Assembly (NCBI RefSeq): GCF_028656955.1
Contig: NZ_JAMDGY010000098.1
Location: 1-54,061, forward strand
Direction: 5' to 3'
DNA: 54,061 nt
Source of the DNA: Pseudomonas fontis
Lineage (GTDB): Bacteria > Pseudomonadota > Gammaproteobacteria > Pseudomonadales > Pseudomonadaceae
Shown here: positions 1 to 8,234 of the stretch, one piece after another
Layout: each line of letters opens with the position of its first letter
Position numbering within the stretch: position 1 is the stretch's first letter
Notes under the pieces: generated by a model
Told to the model about the DNA's origin: nothing
The model's input: the letters and a program-made list of their open reading frames with translations, nothing else
The model's database searches: none
Program-made: the position numbers and the translations under genes

Positions 1-24
1 GCAAGACGGTATCTACAGGCGGTA

Positions 25-1395
25 TCAATCCGCGATGCTTCTCAGGCCTGGGCGTCGAGCGAAAACGCTGTCGAGCAACCACACCACCAGCATCGACACC
101 CCCACCAGCGGAAACGCCACCCCCAGCACCAGCATGATCGCCGTCGCGCCCTTCCAGCGCGGCAGGTCATGGCGCAGCGGCGGCACACCCAGGCCGCCCT
201 GCGGCCGACGCTTCCACCACATCACCAGCCCGCTCACCGCCCCCAGCAGAATCATCAGGCACACCAGCAGTATCACCAGCTGGTTGAAGCGCCCGAACAG
301 CTTGCCCTCATGCAACATCACCCCCATTTCCGTGGCCCGCGCCACCGGGCTGTAATCGGCCCAACGCACATCCACCAAGACCTTGCCGGTGTATTGATCA
401 ACATGCAGGGTTGCATCATTGCGCGGGTCATCGGCAAACACCGCCACGGTGAACACCCCGCTGGCGCTGGTTGGCAGGGTGATGCTGTAACCCGCTTCGA
501 CCCCACGTGCCCCAGCCAGGTCCTGCACCTGTTGCAGGCTCACTTGCGGCGCCGCCGGGCCGCTGGCCATGTCGCCGTGGCCGGCATGCTCGGCATGTGC
601 GCCAGACACCGGCATCGGCGTGTTCTCCAGCGCCCACGGCACGGTCTGGCGCGCAGCGCTGTTCAGCTCGCGCGCCTGCTGGTCGGACTTGGGCACATCG
701 TTCCACATCGCTGCCGGAAAACGGTTCCACAGGTCGGCGTACTGCTTGCCCCAGAACCCGGTCCAGGTCATGCCGCTCAGCAGCATCAGCAACAACAGCG
801 CCGAGCCCCAGAACCCGGTCACCGCATGCAGGTCGCGCCACAGCAGGCGCCCCCGGGCATTCAGGCGCGGCCAGAGCACCCCGGCCGACGCCTTGCCGCG
901 CGGCCACCAGAGGTACAGGCCGGACACCACCAGGACAATCCCCCAGCCCGCCGCCAGTTCCACCAGCCGGTCACCGACGGTACCGATCATCAGTTCGCCA
1001 TGCAGCGCGCGGGCAATGGCTTGCAGGTTCTGCTTGGCGTCCTGCTCGCCGAGCACGGCGCCGGTGTAGGGGTTGATGAACACATTCAGCTCACGGCCGC
1101 CCGCATTCACCACGAATTGTGCGCTGCGCTCGGGCGCAGGCGCTGGCAGGTACCGGCTGACCTGGCCTGCCGGATAAGCCGCCTGCACCTGCTGCAGCAA
1201 GCGGTCGGCAGTCTGCCGATGATGCCCGGCCTCGACCACCATCAGCGGTCGATACAGCAGCGGGTCGAGCTGCGGCTTGAACAGGTAGATGATCCCGGTG
1301 ATCGCCAGCAGGATCATGAATGGCGCAACGAACAGCCCGGCATAGAAATGCCAACGCCAGGCCAGGTTGTAGAAGGATATCGACGGTTTACTCAT
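25..1395 (-). CDS. PepSY-associated membrane protein, end of copper block
   Basis: A 456-residue inner membrane protein of the PepSY_TM family. The N-terminal signature WRWHFYAGLFVAPF runs into a first membrane segment (about 17-39). Further hydrophobic segments lie near 141-165, 188-215, 370-397 and 413-441. Between the third and fourth is a large extracytoplasmic part with PepSY-like repeats and a His-rich stretch (HAEHAGHGD). Such proteins are often found next to TonB-dependent metal receptors and may act in metal reduction or release in the periplasm; the biochemical role is not settled. It lies 59 bases after the OprC-like receptor on the same strand, so co-transcription is plausible. 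A GGGGAG ribosome site precedes the ATG at 1395. The family call is firm; a role in copper handling is inferred from the neighbours. Confidence 0.88.
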   Translation of the reverse strand: MSKPSISFYNLAWRWHFYAGLFVAPFMILLAITGIIYLFKPQLDPLLYRPLMVVEAGHHRQTADRLLQQVQAAYPAGQVSRYLPAPAPERSAQFVVNAGGRELNVFINPYTGAVLGEQDAKQNLQAIARALHGELMIGTVGDRLVELAAGWGIVLVVSGLYLWWPRGKASAGVLWPRLNARGRLLWRDLHAVTGFWGSALLLLMLLSGMTWTGFWGKQYADLWNRFPAAMWNDVPKSDQQARELNSAARQTVPWALENTPMPVSGAHAEHAGHGDMASGPAAPQVSLQQVQDLAGARGVEAGYSITLPTSASGVFTVAVFADDPRNDATLHVDQYTGKVLVDVRWADYSPVARATEMGVMLHEGKLFGRFNQLVILLVCLMILLGAVSGLVMWWKRRPQGGLGVPPLRHDLPRWKGATAIMLVLGVAFPLVGVSMLVVWLLDSVFARRPGLRSIAD

Positions 1396-1421
1396 GGCAC
1401 GCTCCCCTGTTGACCGGGTTG

Positions 1422-1447
1422 GGCGCGGTCATCGACCGCGCCTTTTT
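1422..1447 (+). terminator. Hairpin with T tract, oriented against the operon
   Basis: Perfect 9-bp stem GGCGCGGTC / GACCGCGCC with a 3-base loop, followed by TTTTT only when read on the plus strand. The genes on both sides are on the minus strand, so it would stop antisense transcription rather than operon mRNA. Read on the minus strand the hairpin has no U tract. Confidence 0.5.
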
Positions 1448-1454
1448 ATTGTTG

Positions 1455-3521
1455 TCAGAAACTCAGGTCGACCTTGGTCCAGAAGGTCCGCCCCGGCTCG
1501 CTGATCGCTTGCGGGTCACTGGCCGGGTAACCGAACCCGGCGTTGCCGGCCAGGTTCAGGTGCTCGGCATAGGCCTTGTCGAACAGGTTGTCGACGCCAG
1601 CACTGAGCTTGAGGTTCTTGCTGACGCGGTACGCGCCATTGAGCGAGAACACGCCGAAGCCGGCACTTTTTTCGTAGTCCTTGCCGACCACGTTGCCGGC
1701 ATTCTGGTCAATGCGGTTCTGCGCCGAGACCAACCGCCACAGTGCGCCGGTGCTCCAGTTGTCCTGGCTGTAGGTCAGGCCCAGGCGGCTTTCCAGTGGC
1801 GGCATTTGCGGCAGCGCCTTGCCATCGCTGCTGTTCTTGCCCCAAGCGTAGGCCAGGGTCGCGTCGGCTTTCCAATTCGAGGTCAGTTGATAGGCTGCAC
1901 CCAACTCACCGCCCATGATCCGCGCATCGATGTTCTCGGCCTGGGAGTTGAGCATGCCCATCATCCCCGGCGTGTAGTCGAACAGGATGTAGTCACGCAC
2001 CTGGCCGATATAGCCCGAGGCCCAGGCGTCCAGGCGTTCGGTCTTGTACTGGATGCCGAAGTCCAGCTGGGTGGTTTTCTCCGGCTTGAGCCCGTCGAAG
2101 GCGTTGCGCGAACCGTTCGGGCCGCTCTTGGGCGAGAACAGCTCCCAGTAGTCGGGGAAGCGCTGGGTGTGGCCCAGGCCGATGTAGGTGGTGGCGGGGA
2201 TGTCGGCCAGGTCATGCTCGAAGCGCACGAAGCCGCTGGGCAAGGTGTCGGCGCGGGTGTCGCCGCTGGTCGGGCTGACCTGGCGGTAGTCCTTGGCCGA
2301 GGCGCGGTCCAGGCGCGCGCCGGTGATCAGGCGATCCTGATTGCTGGTTTCCCAGGTCAGCTCGCCGAACACGCCATAGTTGTGGAAATCGGCGTCCTTG
2401 GTCCAGGGCTTGCCCTTGTGCGCATCGATGCCCATGCCGCCGCGTTGGCGGTGTTCATTGGTTTGCGCATCGATACCGCTGACCAGCGACACGTCGGCCC
2501 AACGCCAGGTCGCCTTGATCCGTGCACCCAGGGTGCGGCGGTCGACGTTGCTGACCATCGGCCCGGCCATCATGCCGCTGGTGGGCGAGCGGCGCAGGCT
2601 GTAGTTGTCCATCACGTGGTCGGCGTAGTTGTAGTAGACCTGCGCCTCGACCTTGTCGAGCACCTCGCCGAGGTTGGACTTCTCAAAACGCAGGCCCAGG
2701 CTTTCGCGCTTGAACTGCGAGCCGTCCATGCCTCGCCCGGCATAGCGCGCTTCGCCATCGCCCTTGCCAGCGGTGAGTTCGAGCAGGGTGTCGGCGTCCG
2801 GGGTCCAGCCCACGGCGAGGTCGCCGTTCCACTTGTCCCAGCGTGACGGCACGCTGTCGCCGTTGCCGTCTTCATAGTCGTCCGAGCGCGACTGGTTGCC
2901 GACGAAGCGCACGTAGCCCAGGGCATTGCCGGCGGCGCTGTCGAGCACCTTGTCGAAGCGCCCGTTGGAGCCGGCCAGCAGGCTGGCGTTGACTCGCGTA
3001 CCCAGCTCGCCGAACTTCTCCGGTTCGCGGTCAAACAGGATGGTCCCGGCCGAGCCACCGGGGCCCCATTGCACGCTTTGCGGACCCTTGATCACGGTCA
3101 GGCGGTCGTAGGTTTCTGGCGAGATGTATGAGGTGGGTGCGTCCATGCGGTTGGGGCAGGCGCCGAGCATCATGCCGCCGTTGGTGAGGATGTTCAGCCG
3201 CGAGCCGAACATGCCGCGCAGCACTGGGTCGCCGTTGGTGCCGCCGGCACGGATGGCCGAGAAGCCGGGGATGGTCTTCAGGTAGTCGGCGCCGTCACTG
3301 GCCGGGACGGGCTGGCGCGGGTCCTTGGGGTTGGTGACGATGGTCAATGGCGAGCTCGGTGCCACGGCGGTGATCACGGTGGGGGACAGCTCGGCCAGGT
3401 CGTGGTTATGGCCGTCGTGGCTGGCCTCTGCGGCCAGGGCCAAGGGGCTTAGCAAGGTGCCGCAGAACAGCGCGATGGTCCCGCGCAGGGACAGACGAAA
3501 AACAGGGGTGCAGCCGGACAT
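1455..3521 (-). CDS. oprC: TonB-dependent copper receptor, OprC family
   Basis: A 688-residue outer membrane receptor. It has a signal peptide (about 1-31), then a His-rich stretch (SHDGHNHD), a TonB-box-like segment (ELSPTVITA, 44-52), a plug domain and a beta barrel ending in aromatic LSF. The plug carries CPNRM (C122, M126), matching the CxxxM copper-ligand motif known from P. aeruginosa OprC, within the conserved stretch leading to SPETYDRLTVIKGPQSV. Met-rich loops (SGMMAGPM, PGMMGM) fit copper binding. It sits downstream of the DUF2946/PCu(A)C/DUF2946 genes on the same strand, 80 bases from the nearest, so it is probably the uptake component of a copper acquisition operon. I see no recognisable regulator site. 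The family call is confident. Confidence 0.93.
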   Translation of the reverse strand: MSGCTPVFRLSLRGTIALFCGTLLSPLALAAEASHDGHNHDLAELSPTVITAVAPSSPLTIVTNPKDPRQPVPASDGADYLKTIPGFSAIRAGGTNGDPVLRGMFGSRLNILTNGGMMLGACPNRMDAPTSYISPETYDRLTVIKGPQSVQWGPGGSAGTILFDREPEKFGELGTRVNASLLAGSNGRFDKVLDSAAGNALGYVRFVGNQSRSDDYEDGNGDSVPSRWDKWNGDLAVGWTPDADTLLELTAGKGDGEARYAGRGMDGSQFKRESLGLRFEKSNLGEVLDKVEAQVYYNYADHVMDNYSLRRSPTSGMMAGPMVSNVDRRTLGARIKATWRWADVSLVSGIDAQTNEHRQRGGMGIDAHKGKPWTKDADFHNYGVFGELTWETSNQDRLITGARLDRASAKDYRQVSPTSGDTRADTLPSGFVRFEHDLADIPATTYIGLGHTQRFPDYWELFSPKSGPNGSRNAFDGLKPEKTTQLDFGIQYKTERLDAWASGYIGQVRDYILFDYTPGMMGMLNSQAENIDARIMGGELGAAYQLTSNWKADATLAYAWGKNSSDGKALPQMPPLESRLGLTYSQDNWSTGALWRLVSAQNRIDQNAGNVVGKDYEKSAGFGVFSLNGAYRVSKNLKLSAGVDNLFDKAYAEHLNLAGNAGFGYPASDPQAISEPGRTFWTKVDLSF

Positions 3522-3601
3522 AGGGATTCCAACATCGATCAGTCATGAAGGTGCGCGCAGTCATCGGCTATAGCCGGACCTGAGGCGCGCAGGTTGTGGT
3601 T

Positions 3602-4048
3602 TCAGACGACGATGAAGGCCGGCGGCGCGCGCGATCGGGCGCCGGGGAAGACCGTTTGGCGGGCATGGCCCTGGCGCGTGTGGAAGGCCATGAGCCGCAG
3701 CGGCGGTGTGGCCGTGGTGGTCAGCAGGCTCAGCGGTTGTGGCAGTGCCGGGCAGTGGAAGAACAGGCTGCAGTAGCCGCATTTCTCCCAGATCACATGC
3801 AGCGACGGGTCGCCGCCCTGGCTGCCACTGGCATGGCTGTCGCCATGGCACTCGGCAGCGCTGCCCATGTCCATGCTGCTGGCCATGCTCATGCCAGGCA
3901 TGGCGGCACGGTGATCCATCGGCATCGACTGGGAGACCAGTGGGCCGATAAAGATCATCAACATGGCGAACAGGCTCAACCAACTGCCGCGCAGCGTCCT
4001 GGTGTCAGGGCTGCGCTTGCGGGTGAGTCTGTGGCGGGCGGTGCTCAT
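3602..4048 (-). CDS. DUF2946 family protein
   Basis: A 148-residue protein with an N-terminal hydrophobic segment (about 22-40) and a Met/His-rich stretch (43-72, including MPMDHRAAM and GMSMASSMDM). It carries the DUF2946 cysteine motif CGYCSLFFHCP with C90, C93 and C99. These features suggest a periplasmic or membrane-anchored metal-binding protein, but the family has no established biochemistry. It lies 19 bases after the PCu(A)C chaperone gene and before oprC on the same strand. It differs from the other DUF2946 protein at 4586-4972, so the two are diverged family members rather than a recent duplication. The domain call is confident; a copper role rests on context. Confidence 0.8.
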   Translation of the reverse strand: MSTARHRLTRKRSPDTRTLRGSWLSLFAMLMIFIGPLVSQSMPMDHRAAMPGMSMASSMDMGSAAECHGDSHASGSQGGDPSLHVIWEKCGYCSLFFHCPALPQPLSLLTTTATPPLRLMAFHTRQGHARQTVFPGARSRAPPAFIVV

Positions 4049-4067
4049 GGCGAGCCGCGTTCAGCGA

Positions 4068-4538
4068 TCAGTGCGTGTGGGCTTCGCCTTCGGGGGCCTG
4101 TTTCTGTACCGCGACTTCCACGGTTACATCACCGGCCTTCTCGAAATGCAGGGTCAGCGGGAAGCGCTTGCCATCGCTGAGCAGGCTGCGGTCCTTGGGT
4201 TGCAGCAGCATGACGTGGTAGGCGCCGGGGGCGAAGACCAGGTCCTTGCCGGCCGGAACGACCACGTTGGCGACCTGCTGCATTTTCATCAGGCCGTCCT
4301 TGTGCACATGCTCGTGCAGTTCGGCGCGGTCGGTGATCGGGCTGTCGACGCTGAGCAGGCGGTCGTCCGCCTTGCCGTTGTTGTGCACGATGAAATAGGC
4401 GGCAACGTTGGGCGCGTTGGGCGGCAGTTCCTGCGACCACGGGTGGGCGATGTGCAGGTCACCCTTGGTGTATTCGTGGGCGTTGGCAAAGGTGGCGGGC
4501 AGCAACAGTGCGGCCAGCAGCAGGGCGTTCTTGAGCAT
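4068..4538 (-). CDS. Periplasmic copper chaperone PCu(A)C
   Basis: A 156-residue secreted protein of the PCu(A)C family, which binds Cu(I) and passes it on, classically to the CuA or CuB centres of cytochrome oxidases. The family motif H-x10-M-x21-H-x-M is fully present: H75, M86, H108 and M110 in the numbering used here. The signal peptide begins MLKNALLLAALLLPA and ends near ANA. I chose the ATG at 4538 over the in-frame ATG at 4556 because a GGAG ribosome site stands seven bases upstream and the signal peptide then starts cleanly. The C-terminus ends in HTH. It sits between two DUF2946 genes, upstream of the OprC-like receptor, which fits a copper capture and delivery operon. Confidence 0.9.
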   Translation of the reverse strand: MLKNALLLAALLLPATFANAHEYTKGDLHIAHPWSQELPPNAPNVAAYFIVHNNGKADDRLLSVDSPITDRAELHEHVHKDGLMKMQQVANVVVPAGKDLVFAPGAYHVMLLQPKDRSLLSDGKRFPLTLHFEKAGDVTVEVAVQKQAPEGEAHTH

Positions 4539-4585
4539 GGTGATTCTCCAGTCCATTCGGGGTCACAGCAGTGAGCGTAGCGAAT

Positions 4586-4972
4586 TCAGACTGAAGGGGA
4601 AGCGCGAGGGTTGAGCGACGGCCATTGCTGGCGCGGTGTGGCTGAACGGACGGCCAGGCGCACAGCGGGTGCGCGCAGGTCTGCGTTGGGGTGGACCAGT
4701 TGCAGCGGGTGCCCGGGCAATGCCAGCAGCGGCGCTGCACCAGAGCAGCACCAGCAGTGCTGCATGGTCGAGTGGTCGTCGTTCTGCTGGGTGCCGTCTT
4801 GCGGGCCCAGGGAGATGGCGACCATCTTGCTGCCACCGGCGGAGCAGAACAGGCTCCAGAGCACCTGGTCACCAGAACTTTTCGGGGCAGCAGACGACAA
4901 CGGCATGACCAGCAGATTGAACAGCACTGCGAGGCAGGCGATCCAGGCGGGGGCAAGCCGGTGTCGGGGCAT
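4586..4972 (-). CDS. DUF2946 family protein, first gene of copper block
   Basis: A 128-residue protein with an N-terminal signal or anchor segment (about 9-28), then a mature part with CSAGG near 43 and the metal-ligand-like cluster MQHCWCCSG (H72, C73, C75, C76). The pattern fits DUF2946. It is the first gene of the minus-strand copper block, 47 bases before the corrected start of the PCu(A)C gene. The terminator at 5031-5072 separates it from the SPFH gene, so the copper block probably has its own promoter in 4973-5030, although I could not identify one with confidence. Function is inferred as copper binding. Confidence 0.75.
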   Translation of the reverse strand: MPRHRLAPAWIACLAVLFNLLVMPLSSAAPKSSGDQVLWSLFCSAGGSKMVAISLGPQDGTQQNDDHSTMQHCWCCSGAAPLLALPGHPLQLVHPNADLRAPAVRLAVRSATPRQQWPSLNPRASPSV

Positions 4973-5030
4973 GGAAAGATCCGGTCAGGAATCGAGTGGT
5001 GGCTATTTAGCCAGAGTTGCACGTAGATGT

Positions 5031-5072
5031 AAAAAAGCCGGGGGTGCGATCAAGTGCCGCAGGGCCCCCGGC
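5031..5072 (-). terminator. Intrinsic terminator after the SPFH/NfeD genes
   Basis: On the minus strand the stem GCCGGGGG / CCCCCGGC (8 bp, 20-base loop) is followed by six T. It lies 13 bases after the stop codon of the SPFH gene and separates that operon from the copper block. Confidence 0.72.
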
Positions 5073-5085
5073 GGGCAGTGCGGGA

Positions 5086-5940
5086 TCAGCCTTTGTTGCG
5101 GCCCATCAGGCCGCGCACGGTTTCCTGCAGGTCGGCCGGCAGCACCACGATTTTGCTGTTGCTGCTCTGGGCCAGGTTTTCCATGGCACTGATGTAGCGT
5201 TCGCCCAGCAGGTACATGGCCGGGGTGATCTCGGTGCCGACGGCATCCTTGACCAGGGTGATCGCGCGTGCCGAGGCTTCAGCCAGGTTGATCTGGGCTT
5301 CGGCGTCCAGCTTGGCCGATTGCTGGCGGGCCTCGGCTTCGAGGATCGCCGCCTGCTTGGCGCCTTCGGCGCGGGTGACATCGGCTTTACGTTCACGCTC
5401 GGCGGCGGCCTGGCGTTCCATGGCCGACTGCATGTTCGCGGACGGGCGGATGTCCTGGATCTCTACCGAGCGCACGGTCACGCCCCAGTCTTCGGTCTGT
5501 TCCGACATCACTTCGCGCAGGCGGGCCTTGATCTGTTCACGGCCGGAGAGTGCTTCGTCCAGGTCCATGGCGCCGACGATGGCGCGCAGCGAGGTCATGG
5601 TCAGGCTGGTGACGGCGAAGGCGTAGTCCTGCACGCCGTAGGAGGCTTTTTGCGGGTCGATGACCTTGGCGAAGCACAGGGCGTTGGCGACGATCACCGC
5701 GTTGTCGCGGGTGATGATTTCCTGTTGTTGCACATCGAGGATGATGTCCTTGGTGGGCAGGCGGTAGGCGACCACGTCCATGTACGGGATGACGAAGTTC
5801 AGGCCGGGCTTGAGGGTGGTGTGGTAACGGCCCAGGCGCTCGACGATCCACTCTTCACCCTGGGGCACGATGCGTACGCCCTTGAACAGGGTGATGAGGA
5901 CGAACAGGGCTATGGCGCCGGTGACAATCAGACTGGTCAT
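5086..5940 (-). CDS. SPFH/stomatin-family membrane protein (QmcA-like)
   Basis: A 284-residue protein with one N-terminal membrane segment (about 1-20), then an SPFH domain. The family pattern VPQGEEWIVERLGRY, LKPGLNFVIP and the RDNAVIVANALCF region are all visible. A long Ala/Glu-rich coiled coil (about 175-240) follows, with a conserved tail. SPFH proteins form large ring-like assemblies on membranes and are linked to protease control and membrane microdomains. It follows the NfeD gene by 33 bases on the same strand, the standard NfeD-stomatin arrangement, and the two probably work as a pair. Confidence 0.9.
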   Translation of the reverse strand: MTSLIVTGAIALFVLITLFKGVRIVPQGEEWIVERLGRYHTTLKPGLNFVIPYMDVVAYRLPTKDIILDVQQQEIITRDNAVIVANALCFAKVIDPQKASYGVQDYAFAVTSLTMTSLRAIVGAMDLDEALSGREQIKARLREVMSEQTEDWGVTVRSVEIQDIRPSANMQSAMERQAAAERERKADVTRAEGAKQAAILEAEARQQSAKLDAEAQINLAEASARAITLVKDAVGTEITPAMYLLGERYISAMENLAQSSNSKIVVLPADLQETVRGLMGRNKG

Positions 5941-5973
5941 TGAATCGATCTTCCTTTGATGTGAATACAGGTG

Positions 5974-6411
5974 TCAGGCGCGCCCGACCCGTACGGTATT
6001 GCCTTCGATGGCGAGGATGCGCACCCGCTCGCCGGCGGGAATTTCGGCGCTTGCGACGCAGATCCATTCTTCGTTGCCGAGGATGGGTTTCTGGAAGCGT
6101 ACGCGGCCTTTGTTGAATTCCGAGACTGTCTGGGTCAGCAGTCCGACTTCACCAAGGGCGGTGTCGGCGGTCCAGCGTACGTCGGGCTTTTTGCGTTTGA
6201 ACACTTTGAACCAGAGCGCGGCGGTGACCGAGGAGAGCACTACCCAGAGCAGCACCTGCATGTCCAGTTGCAGGGCCGGGGCGAGCCAGGCGACCAGGGC
6301 GACGACCACGGCACCGATGCCGAACCAGAGAATGAAGAAGGTCGGCAGCAGCATTTCGAGGACGATCAGGCCGATGCCCAGTACCAGCCAGATCCACCAT
6401 TGAATATCCAT
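5974..6411 (-). CDS. NfeD-family membrane protein
   Basis: A 145-residue short-form NfeD protein without the protease domain. Hydrophobic segments cover about 7-27 and 28-72. A small OB-fold-like C-terminal domain of about 65 residues follows (from about 80, ending ILAIEGNTVRVGRA). It is first in a two-gene operon with the SPFH gene. Family knowledge says the OB-fold domain partners the stomatin. No toxin-antitoxin link is implied by the neighbouring vapBC, which is separated by 52 bases. Confidence 0.88.
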   Translation of the reverse strand: MDIQWWIWLVLGIGLIVLEMLLPTFFILWFGIGAVVVALVAWLAPALQLDMQVLLWVVLSSVTAALWFKVFKRKKPDVRWTADTALGEVGLLTQTVSEFNKGRVRFQKPILGNEEWICVASAEIPAGERVRILAIEGNTVRVGRA

Positions 6412-6463
6412 TTCGAGGCCTTGTGAGGGGGACGGTGAGAGGGGGAGTGTAATGGACGGCGGG

Positions 6464-6874
6464 TTACCGTGAGGCGCTAATCCAGTCTTCGACCCTCAGC
6501 CCAGGGACGTGGGTGAACTCGCGCGCATTGTGGGTGACCAGGATCAGCCCGCAAGCGCGAGCGTGCCCGGCAATCATCTGGTCGTAGGGGCCAATGGGGG
6601 TGCCGGCCATTGCCAGTTCGGCACGCAATTGCCCACTGTGAGCTGCGGCCTGCGTGTTGTAGTCCAGCACTTCGAGGCGGGCGGCAAAACCTTCGACAAT
6701 CGCTAGGTTGCGCTCGGGGGTTGCGGACTTCTCCGCGCCGTACATCAGCTCCATCAAGGTAATCGTGCTGATGCACAGTTGGTTGCCATGGCGATTGAAG
6801 GCATCGCGGACTTCCTGCGGCTTGTTCTTGATGGTGAAAATGCAGATGTTGGTATCCAGCATGTACTTGAGCAT
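6464..6874 (-). CDS. vapC: VapC-type PIN-domain toxin
   Basis: A 136-residue PIN ribonuclease. The acidic active-site residues expected of VapC are visible: D7 in MLDTNI, E42 in LMELMYG and D98 in GPYDQMIAGHA, followed by the conserved THNAREF stretch. Toxins close to this length and pattern are annotated as tRNA(fMet)-specific endonuclease VapC, but the target cannot be read from sequence. Its ATG shares one base with the stop codon of the antitoxin gene (TGATG), so translation is probably coupled. Neutralised by the upstream VapB. Confidence 0.9.
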   Translation of the reverse strand: MLKYMLDTNICIFTIKNKPQEVRDAFNRHGNQLCISTITLMELMYGAEKSATPERNLAIVEGFAARLEVLDYNTQAAAHSGQLRAELAMAGTPIGPYDQMIAGHARACGLILVTHNAREFTHVPGLRVEDWISASR

Positions 6875-7104
6875 CAGAATCCTTCGCGCTCTTGATCGGC
6901 AGGCTGTTCCCTGGAAGCCATGAAGTCGGGGCTGACGTCGTCACCCTCGAACCAGCTGTCCCAGGATTCGCCTGCGGGCGAAATGATGCGGGTTCTTCCC
7001 ACGGCTACGACATCCACTCGGGTGACATCCTCGGGCATGGCTACAGACTTTGGCAGGCGGATGGCCTGGCTTCGGTTGCTTTTGAATACGGCACCTTGCT
7101 CCAT
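6874..7104 (-). CDS. vapB: VapB-type antitoxin
   Basis: A 76-residue antitoxin. The N-terminal half is an AbrB/MazE-like DNA-binding fold (VFKSNRSQAIRLPKS) and the C-terminal half is the acidic toxin-binding tail (WDSWFEGDDVSPDFM). I chose the ATG at 7104 rather than an upstream in-frame start at 7167 because an AAGGAG ribosome site lies six bases before it and the family starts here. By family precedent it represses its own promoter, which would lie just to the right of 7104. It overlaps vapC by one base. Confidence 0.9.
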   Translation of the reverse strand: MEQGAVFKSNRSQAIRLPKSVAMPEDVTRVDVVAVGRTRIISPAGESWDSWFEGDDVSPDFMASREQPADQEREGF

Positions 7105-7514
7105 GATTGACTCCTTTGGACAGTCAAAAAGTATGACCAAGTTTAAGTGGCGGCTGGTATCTGTCAATGGGATATACGCGGGCCGTGAGGCTCCGAAATA
7201 AGAATTTCCAGCGACCGTGTAGCCGCTGCCGTCAGGCTGCGCTCGCCTGCAACGCAGGCGCCGCCTTTGGGAGCCCTCACGGGCTCCAGCGCAGCCTGCC
7301 GGCAGCGGCTACAACAGGTTGTGCAAGACAGTCATTCTCACAGTGTTCGGCTTTGCTCTGTAGGCGACGTGCAAAGCAAGAGCGAAGCGAATTGTGCGGT
7401 TGATCTTGATTTTGATCTGAGTGCGCCATGTTCCTGAGGCTGAACGGAGGTGTCGCTAAATGGGCGGTAAGGGCGGAATCGGCCAGCAAAGGCAACAAAT
7501 CAAATAGATAGTCC
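7105..7514. other. 410-base intergenic region between cobK and vapB
   Basis: No gene is visible on either strand. It holds the vapBC upstream region (7105-7218), a large inverted repeat with internal hairpins (7219-7312), and about 200 bases of lower GC content between that repeat and the end of cobK, in which I see no feature. Confidence 0.7.
7219..7312. repeat. Paired REP element (GTAGCCGCTGCCG family) with two inner hairpins
   Basis: Two 25-base arms (7219-7243 and 7288-7312) are inverted copies differing at one position. Between them stand two further hairpins: CGCCTGC / GCAGGCG (7244-7260) and GGAGCCC / GGGCTCC (about 7270-7287). The whole could fold as a three-way, cloverleaf-like structure. 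The arm sequence resembles a Pseudomonas REP family that occurs as inverted pairs. Confidence 0.8.
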
Positions 7515-8234
7515 CTACAACCCCAGCGCCTCAAGCACCGCCTCCACCGTCCCAAACTCCCGCGTCACCTCGGCAAGCTGCGGCCGCTGCAGAATCAACA
7601 CCGGCACTCCCAGCTCCCGGGCCACCTCAAGCTTGGGCTCGGTCGCGCTGCTGCCGCTGTTCTTGCTGATCAGCACATCAATCTGCCGACGCTGGAACAG
7701 CGCCCGCTCATCCTCCAGCAGAAACGGCCCACGCGCGCCGATCACCTCGCAGCGCTCATTGCCCGGGCAAGCTTCCAGCGCGCGCAAGGTCCAGAACTGC
7801 TCCGGCGGGATTTCCCCCAAATGCTGCAATGGCTCACGCCCCAGGGTGAACAACGGCCGGCGAAACGCCTTGAGCGCTGCGATCAATTGCGCCCAGCCCG
7901 CCACCTCGCGCCAGTCATCCCCCGGCTGCGCCTGCCACGCCGGCCGGCGCAAGGCCCAGCAGGGGATCCCGGCCAGCAATGCCGCCTGCGCCGCATTGGC
8001 ACTGATCTGCGCGGCATACGGGTGCGTGGCATCAATCACCAGGCCAATCCCCTCGGCGCGAAGGTACGCCGCCAACCCTTCAGCCCCGCCATAGCCACCC
8101 ACCCGCACCTGACAGTGCAGGTCCTGCGGCACGCGGCCGATGCCGGCCAGGCTGTAGACGTGCTCCGGGCCCAGGCGCCGGGCCAGCGCCAACGCCTCGG
8201 TCACCCCTCCCAGCAACAGGATCCGTCGGCTCAT
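7515..8234 (-). CDS. cobK: Precorrin-6A reductase
   Basis: A 239-residue CobK/CbiJ-family enzyme that reduces the corrin precursor precorrin-6A with NADPH. It starts with the nucleotide-binding pattern MSRRILLLGGVTEALAL and has the family stretches VIDATHPYAAQIS and ISKNSGSSATEPKLEVAREL. I took the ATG at 8234 because the upstream extension to 8345 lies wholly inside cbiD and has no family match. It overlaps the end of cbiD by four bases (ATGA), so translation is coupled. Last of the three leftward cob genes. Confidence 0.93.
   Translation of the reverse strand: MSRRILLLGGVTEALALARRLGPEHVYSLAGIGRVPQDLHCQVRVGGYGGAEGLAAYLRAEGIGLVIDATHPYAAQISANAAQAALLAGIPCWALRRPAWQAQPGDDWREVAGWAQLIAALKAFRRPLFTLGREPLQHLGEIPPEQFWTLRALEACPGNERCEVIGARGPFLLEDERALFQRRQIDVLISKNSGSSATEPKLEVARELGVPVLILQRPQLAEVTREFGTVEAVLEALGL

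Noticed and set aside
5001..5034. Promoter for the copper block (TTTACA on the minus strand, then TAAATA)
   Set aside because: The spacer is 18-19 bases and the -10 match is poor; a short palindrome GGCTATTTAGCC overlaps it but matches no regulator site I can name with confidence.
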